From NCBI RefSeq assembly GCF_014648695.1, contig NZ_BMRP01000023.1, positions 25,232 through 89,231 on the forward strand: DNA of 64,000 nucleotides, given 5' to 3'. Numbering within the stretch: the first letter of the stretch is position 1; each line of letters opens with the position of its first letter. The translations under genes were made by a program, and so were the position numbers. This DNA is from Streptomyces albospinus (GTDB taxonomy: Bacteria > Actinomycetota > Actinomycetes > Streptomycetales > Streptomycetaceae). The notes beneath the pieces are model-generated. The model did not search any database. It had not been told where the DNA came from and saw only the letters and a program-made list of their open reading frames with translations. Below are positions 58,967-64,000 of the stretch, in pieces.

Positions 58967-61900
58967 CGGAGACGGAGAACGGGACGGGGCGCGGGGGCTG
59001 CTGCGGGTGCGGCGGCGCAGGCGCAGGCGGGCACGACGAGCGGCGGGCCGACCCCGCGCTCCACAACCCGCCCGGCCGCACGGCCCTCGACTACCGCGTC
59101 GGCACGTACGGTTCGTTCCTCGCCGCGATGCTGGACCGGCTGGCGTCGCCCGCCTATCCGGCGCTGCGCGGCCTGACCGTACGCACCCCCGACGACCCGT
59201 CCATCGGGCTGCTGGACTCCTGGGCCGTACTGGGCGATCTGCTGACGTTCCACAGTGAGCGGATCGCCGACGAAGGCTATCTGCGGACGGCGAACGAGCA
59301 CCGTTCGCTGGCGCTGCTGGGGCGGCTGGTGGGGCACCGGCCGCGGCCCGGGGTCGCCGCCGACACCCACCTCGCGTACACGCTCGACCGCGATCCGCGG
59401 GCCGCGGACCTGCCGGTGCTGATCCCGCGCGGGGCGCGCAGCCACAGTGTGCCGGCGGGGTCCGACGAGGAGTCGCAGACCTTCGAGACCGACGAGGACC
59501 TGACGGCCCGCTGGGCGTGGAACGAGCTGGCGATCCGGCACCGGCGGCCCGCCCTGCTCACCCCGGACGATCTCAGGACCCGGCCGGAGCTGCTGGTCGC
59601 GGGCACCACCACGGGGCTGACCGCCGGCGACCGGCTGCTCTTCGACTTCGGGGCGCAGCGGGTGCTGCTGCCGGTGGCGACGGTGCGGCCGGACCGTACC
59701 GAGGACGTGACCGCGCTGGGGCTGCCGCAGTCGGCGCCGGCGTCGCTGCCGGAGCTGATCGCGGAGCTGCGGGAGTGGATCACGGAGCCTCCCCCGCCGG
59801 CCACGGACCCGGACGATCCCGCCTACCCGCCGCCTCCCACCCCGCAGACCCCCAACCCGCGGCCGATCAGCAGGTTCATCGCCGACTTCGACGGGCAGGT
59901 GCTGGCGCCGCTGCGCGCGGACCTGGGCGGGATCGGCACACCGGACGCGCTGGTGGCGCGGCTGGCCGGGCCGCACGAGCGGCTGGCGGAGGCGCAGGCG
60001 GTGGCGGCCGGATACGAGGAGGTCGCCGCGTGGTTCGAGGAGCTCCAGGGCGTCATCGGTGAACTGGCGCGCCGAGCCGCGGAGTTGTCGGGCGAACCGG
60101 AACCGCAGCCGCAGCCCGCGGCCCCGGGAGCGGACGCAGGTACGGGCTCAGGCACCGACGCAGGTACGGACGCGATGGCCGGCGCGGCTCCCCGGCAGCA
60201 CGGCGCCACCGGCGCACCCGCCACGCCCGCCGCGTTGACCGCCCTGGCCGCCGTGCTGCCCGCGCTGCGGACCCGGGTCGTCCGGCCGCCGTCCGGCGCG
60301 CGGGCGGTGGCCCGTGATCCTGAGCGGGTGTTCGACGGCAGCTCGGACCTGGGTGCCCAGCTGCTCGCCGCGCTGGATCCGCGGGTCGCCGACGGCCTCT
60401 ACCCGGCCTGGCGGCAGGCGGTCACGCCCGGCAAGGCGCCTGATCTGCCGCTGCTGCGCGCCCTGTTGGCCATGCGGGTGACCGCCGCGCCGTTCGGCGC
60501 CACGGCTCCGCTCAAGCCCGTGCAGGACGAGCACGGCCGGGTCGTCAGGACGGCGGACTGGCCGCTCACCGGGGCGGCGCTGACCAGCATGCGGGTGGTG
60601 TACGACACCGCGGGCAAGGTCCCGGTGCGGGCGGAGTTCCAGCACATCGAGACCGGGACCTCCGCGCAGCGCGCGGAGAACCTGCCCGGCGAGACCACCT
60701 TCGAGCTGGGGCCCGGACGGGTCGAACTGCACACCCGTGCGGGGCAGAACCACGATCTGAGCTGGCTGGGCCGCCGCCCGGCCGATTCGCAGGAGCCGGG
60801 GGTCACCGCCCGTTTCCTGGCGGGGCTGCCGGAGCGGACGCTGTTCGTGTCGCGGCCCGGCGAGGACGGCAGGATCCATGTCTCGGTGGGCAACGGGACA
60901 CCGCAGTCCTGGGAGCTGGGGCCCGGCGAGCACCGGCAGATCACGCACGGCGAGTACGAGATCGGCGTGCGGGTGGCGGCCGGTGGCGAGCCGCCGGCCG
61001 TGGAGATCGCCGTCGCGACGGTGCCGAAGCCGGCGGACCGGCTCTCGCTGCCGCTGGACGCGGTGTACGACGGGATCACGGTCGGCAGCTGGGTGGCGAT
61101 CGAGCGGCCCCTCAAGGGCGCGGACGGCCCGGACGGCATCCCCGGCGACAAGAAGCTGGCGTTCGTCACCACCCGGGTCACGGCGGTCCGTACCGCCGTC
61201 CACACCCAGTACGGGATGACCGGCCGGGGCACCGTGCTGACCCTGGCCGACCCGTGGCTGGACGAGCACGATGTGGCGCTGTCCGCGATCCGGGACACCA
61301 CCGTCCACGCCGCCGGGCAGGTGCTCCAGCAGGCGGACGAGCCGCTGGGCGAGGACGTGCACGGCGACCGGCTGGAACTCGCCGCGCTGTACGACGGGTT
61401 GCGGCCGGGGCGCTATCTGGTGGTGTCGGGTGAGCGGACCGACATCCCGGGGGTGACGGGGGTGCGGGGCACCGAGCTGGCGGTGATCGCGGAGGTCGCG
61501 CAGACCCTGGACCCGGAGCTGCCCGGCGACCGGGTGCACACCACGCTGACCCTCACCAGCAATCTGACGCACCGTTACAAGCGGGAGTCGGTCCGCATCC
61601 AGGGCAATGTCGTCCCGGCCACCCACGGCGAGAGCCGCGACGAGGCGATCGGCAGCGGCGACGCCGCGCGGATCAACCAGACCTTCGCGCTGTGGCAGTC
61701 GCCGCTGACATGGCTGCCGGCCGCCAACCCCCTCGGCGCCACCCCGCAGTTGGAGATCCGGGTCGACGGGCTGCTGTGGCACGCCGTCGACAGCCTGGCC
61801 GGGCGCGGCCCGCGCGAGCGGGTGTACGTCACCGGCACGACCGGGGACAACAGGACGACGGTGACGTTCGGCGACGGCGTGCACGGCGCCCGGCTGCCGA

Positions 61901-62865
61901 CCGGCCATGACAACGTGCGGGCGCGCTACCGCTTCGGCACCGGCCGGGCCGCCAACGTAGGGGCCCGGCGGATCACCCAGGCGATCACCCGCCCGCTCGG
62001 CGTCACCGGCGTCACCAACCCGCAGCCGGCCACCGGCGGTGCGGACGCGGACGGCCCGGCGCTGACCCGGCGCACCGTCCCGCTGGCCGTCTCCGCGCTG
62101 GACCGGCTGGTGTCGCTCGCCGACTACGAGGACTTCGCCCGCTCCCGGGCCGGGATCGGCCGGGCCGCGGCCCGCGAGGTGTTCGACGGGCGGCGGCAGG
62201 TGCTGCACGTGACGGTGGCGGGGGTGGACGACATCCCGATCGCGCCGGACGCCGAGGTGCTGCGGGCGCTGCGGTCCTCGCTGGCGGAGTACGGCGACGC
62301 CCGGCTGCCGGTGCGGGTGGACGTCCGGGAGCCGGTGCTGCTGCTGCTCGTGGCGCGGGTGAAGGTCGCGCCGGACTACACGTGGCCGCTGGTCGAACCC
62401 CGGGTCCGGCAGGCACTGCTGGCACAACTGGGCTACGACGGCCGCGAGTTGGGGCAGTCGGCGCAGCCGTCCGAGGTGCTGGCCGCCGCCCAGTCCGTGC
62501 CCGGCGTGGACTACGTGGACGTGGACGCCTTCACCGGTGTGCCGGCGTCCGTCACCCCCGCCGAACTCGCCCGGCTCGCCGACCGGTTCACCGGCCCGCC
62601 GGCCACCCGTGTGCCGTCCCGGCTCGCCACGTACGACGAGCGGATCCACGAAGTGGCCGCGGACGGCGAGACGCTGACCGCCGTCGCCGCCCGGTACGGC
62701 ATCTCGCTGGCCGAACTCCTGCGGCTCAACCCCGACATCACCGACACCCGCCCGCTGCACAAGGGCCGCGCGGTCTGCGTCTTCCGCGGCATCCGGCCGG
62801 CCCAGCTCGCGCTGTTCTCGCCGCGGGTCGCGGACACGCTGATCCTGACGGAGGTACCCCGATGA
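58963..62865 (+). CDS. eCIS baseplate wedge protein (Afp12-like) with C-terminal LysM
   Basis: 1300 aa from the ATG at 58963. The N-terminus carries a Cys/Gly-rich GGCCGCGG element. LGDLLTFHSERIADEGYLRT, NELAIRHRRPALL and the C-terminal J-like RERVYVTGTTGDNRTTVTFG and FGTGRAANVGARRITQAIT match the second large baseplate protein of eCIS. Residues about 1223-1276 (IHEVAADGETLTAVAARYGI, LAELLRLNPDIT) are a LysM domain, an addition I do not expect in most Afp12 proteins. Both ends overlap neighbours (ATGA). Confidence 0.9.
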   Translation: MTETENGTGRGGCCGCGGAGAGGHDERRADPALHNPPGRTALDYRVGTYGSFLAAMLDRLASPAYPALRGLTVRTPDDPSIGLLDSWAVLGDLLTFHSERIADEGYLRTANEHRSLALLGRLVGHRPRPGVAADTHLAYTLDRDPRAADLPVLIPRGARSHSVPAGSDEESQTFETDEDLTARWAWNELAIRHRRPALLTPDDLRTRPELLVAGTTTGLTAGDRLLFDFGAQRVLLPVATVRPDRTEDVTALGLPQSAPASLPELIAELREWITEPPPPATDPDDPAYPPPPTPQTPNPRPISRFIADFDGQVLAPLRADLGGIGTPDALVARLAGPHERLAEAQAVAAGYEEVAAWFEELQGVIGELARRAAELSGEPEPQPQPAAPGADAGTGSGTDAGTDAMAGAAPRQHGATGAPATPAALTALAAVLPALRTRVVRPPSGARAVARDPERVFDGSSDLGAQLLAALDPRVADGLYPAWRQAVTPGKAPDLPLLRALLAMRVTAAPFGATAPLKPVQDEHGRVVRTADWPLTGAALTSMRVVYDTAGKVPVRAEFQHIETGTSAQRAENLPGETTFELGPGRVELHTRAGQNHDLSWLGRRPADSQEPGVTARFLAGLPERTLFVSRPGEDGRIHVSVGNGTPQSWELGPGEHRQITHGEYEIGVRVAAGGEPPAVEIAVATVPKPADRLSLPLDAVYDGITVGSWVAIERPLKGADGPDGIPGDKKLAFVTTRVTAVRTAVHTQYGMTGRGTVLTLADPWLDEHDVALSAIRDTTVHAAGQVLQQADEPLGEDVHGDRLELAALYDGLRPGRYLVVSGERTDIPGVTGVRGTELAVIAEVAQTLDPELPGDRVHTTLTLTSNLTHRYKRESVRIQGNVVPATHGESRDEAIGSGDAARINQTFALWQSPLTWLPAANPLGATPQLEIRVDGLLWHAVDSLAGRGPRERVYVTGTTGDNRTTVTFGDGVHGARLPTGHDNVRARYRFGTGRAANVGARRITQAITRPLGVTGVTNPQPATGGADADGPALTRRTVPLAVSALDRLVSLADYEDFARSRAGIGRAAAREVFDGRRQVLHVTVAGVDDIPIAPDAEVLRALRSSLAEYGDARLPVRVDVREPVLLLLVARVKVAPDYTWPLVEPRVRQALLAQLGYDGRELGQSAQPSEVLAAAQSVPGVDYVDVDAFTGVPASVTPAELARLADRFTGPPATRVPSRLATYDERIHEVAADGETLTAVAARYGISLAELLRLNPDITDTRPLHKGRAVCVFRGIRPAQLALFSPRVADTLILTEVPR

Positions 62866-64000
62866 GTGAGCAGAGCACGGCCCGGGAGCCGGACGGGCTC
62901 GCGGAGCTGCTTCCGCAGTGGCACCGGCTCCGAGACTCCGAAGACTCCGCGCAGGGCGAGCCCCTGCGGGCGCTGCTGGCGGTGATCGCCGAGCAGGTGG
63001 ACCGGGTCCGCGACGGGGTCGACCAGCAGTACGACGACTGGTTCGTGGAGAGCGCCGCCGAGTGGGTGCTGCCGTACCTCGGCGATCTGGTGGGGTACCG
63101 TCCGCTGCCCGGCTACGAGCGGGTGCTGGCCACCGGGCTGCGGGACGGCGGGCTGCCGGACTCCTCGCGGCGGCGGCTGGCGGAGGCGCTGGCGCCGCGC
63201 CGCGATGTGGCCGCCACGGTCGGCAACCGGCGGCGCAAGGGCACCCTGGCGCTGCTGGAGGAGCTGTCCGAGGGCGTGGCGGGCTGGCCGGCGCGGGCGG
63301 TGGAGCTGTCCCGGCTGGTGGCGCACCAGCAGCCGGTGAAGCTGTACGGGTCGGGCACCGAGGCGGTCAACGCCCGGCGGCACTCCCGCGGCCGGCTGGT
63401 GGACGTACGGGACGGCGCGGCGCTGGACCTGGCCGGCGGACCGTTCGGCACGGTGGCCCGCTCGGTGGACGTACGGCGCGTCGACTCCCGTCGCACGCAA
63501 GGGGGTTACACACCTGCCGGGGTCGGGCTGTTCGTCTGGCGGCTGAAGCCGTACTCGGTGACCCGGGCCCCCGCCTACTGCATCGACCGGGCCCGCAACC
63601 TCTACACCTTCTCGATCCTCGGCAACGACACCCCGCTGGTGACCCGCCCGGAGCCGGAGCCGTCCGCGACGCACATCGCGACCGTCGACAACGTGCCGGC
63701 CGCGATCCGCCGCCGGCAGCTGCACGACCGGCTCGCGGACTACTACGGGCCGGGGAAGAGCCTGGTGATCCGGCGGGACGGTGAGGACCGCCCGGTCCCG
63801 CTCGCCGATATCGTCGTCGCGGATCTGAGCGACTGGCGCTACCGGCCCAAGCGGGGTCAGGTCGCCGTCGACCCGGAGCTGGGCCGGATGGCCTTCGGGT
63901 CGCGTTCCGCGCCGCGCCAGGGCGTCTGGGTGGACTACCACTACGGGTTCGGGGACGACCTGGGCGGCGGGGAGTACGCCCGCGAGCGGAGCGGGACGGC
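62862..64000 (+). CDS. eCIS tail-protein-I-like baseplate/fibre protein, 3' truncated by window
   Basis: The ATG overlaps the previous stop (ATGA), and the frame is open to the last base (379 complete codons visible). EPLRALLAVIAEQVDRVRDG, QYDDWFVESAAEWVLPYLGD and RRKGTLALLEELSEGVAGWP resemble the P2 gpI-like N-terminal region of the large protein that follows Afp12 in eCIS operons. Later segments (SLVIRRDGEDRPVPLADIVV, WVDYHYGFGDDLGGGEYARE) lead into what is usually a beta-rich domain. It likely attaches fibres or closes the baseplate. Confidence 0.85.
   Translation, partial: MSEQSTAREPDGLAELLPQWHRLRDSEDSAQGEPLRALLAVIAEQVDRVRDGVDQQYDDWFVESAAEWVLPYLGDLVGYRPLPGYERVLATGLRDGGLPDSSRRRLAEALAPRRDVAATVGNRRRKGTLALLEELSEGVAGWPARAVELSRLVAHQQPVKLYGSGTEAVNARRHSRGRLVDVRDGAALDLAGGPFGTVARSVDVRRVDSRRTQGGYTPAGVGLFVWRLKPYSVTRAPAYCIDRARNLYTFSILGNDTPLVTRPEPEPSATHIATVDNVPAAIRRRQLHDRLADYYGPGKSLVIRRDGEDRPVPLADIVVADLSDWRYRPKRGQVAVDPELGRMAFGSRSAPRQGVWVDYHYGFGDDLGGGEYARERSGT

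Overview
The window is 64 kb of very GC-rich DNA with actinobacterial gene organisation: start/stop overlaps (ATGA, GTGA), XRE/DUF397 pairs, DUF3017, DUF5988 and a sucCD-purNH-folD-mdh housekeeping block. It almost certainly comes from a Streptomyces chromosome. The gene order sucC-sucD ... purN-purH ... folD-DUF3017 ... mdh ... betaine genes matches, as far as I recall, the region around SCO4808-SCO4832 of S. coelicolor.

Layout. (1) 1-4.2 kb: the 3' part of a Pls/PosA-type, membrane-embedded single-module peptide synthetase (the family of epsilon-poly-lysine synthetase) followed by a BPL-N/glutamine-amidotransferase-like protein. (2) 4.3-8.5 kb: a small accessory island with two XRE-DUF5753 regulators, their DUF6879 and DUF397 partners and several tiny genes. 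Two of its promoter regions share a tandem 10-bp-period repeat that looks like an operator. (3) 8.5-16 kb: one minus-strand operon for choline-to-glycine-betaine oxidation and quaternary-amine ABC uptake (aldehyde dehydrogenase, GMC dehydrogenase, ATPase, a 56-aa linking ORF, a double permease, a lipoprotein receptor). (4) 16.2-20.6 kb: a secreted protein, DUF5988, and a three-gene minus-strand operon of membrane proteins in which two adjacent proteins share a RHIM/amyloid-like motif. (5) 20.8-34.9 kb: central metabolism (mdh, icd, folD, purH, purN, sucD, sucC) mixed with small membrane proteins, a PerM/DUF6350 protein and a sigma-like protein. Strong bidirectional terminators separate convergent units. 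(6) 35.7-64 kb: an extracellular-type contractile injection system (eCIS) operon, all on the plus strand and mostly with overlapping start/stop codons. It encodes sheath, tube, hub-assembly chaperone, DUF4255 cap, AAA+ ATPase, a 2220-aa DUF4157 protein, Afp7-like tube protein, LysM protein, separate hub and spike, PAAR-like tip, gp25, baseplate J-like and Afp12-like proteins, and the beginning of a tail-protein-I-like gene cut by the window end.

Most interesting points. The giant DUF4157 protein ends in a compositionally distinct, nuclease-like C-terminal module. It is coupled by an ATGA overlap to a gene whose C-terminus resembles DUF1963-type immunity proteins, so this eCIS may carry a built-in toxin-immunity pair. 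Independently, the membrane-protein operon at 17.3-20.6 kb has the same 15-residue QGA-x-x-IG-x-HNT motif in two neighbouring proteins, reminiscent of amyloid-signalling (RHIM-like) motifs. The eCIS operon also carries several unusual in-frame minisatellites.

No tRNA, rRNA, CRISPR array, insertion sequence or integrase was recognised.
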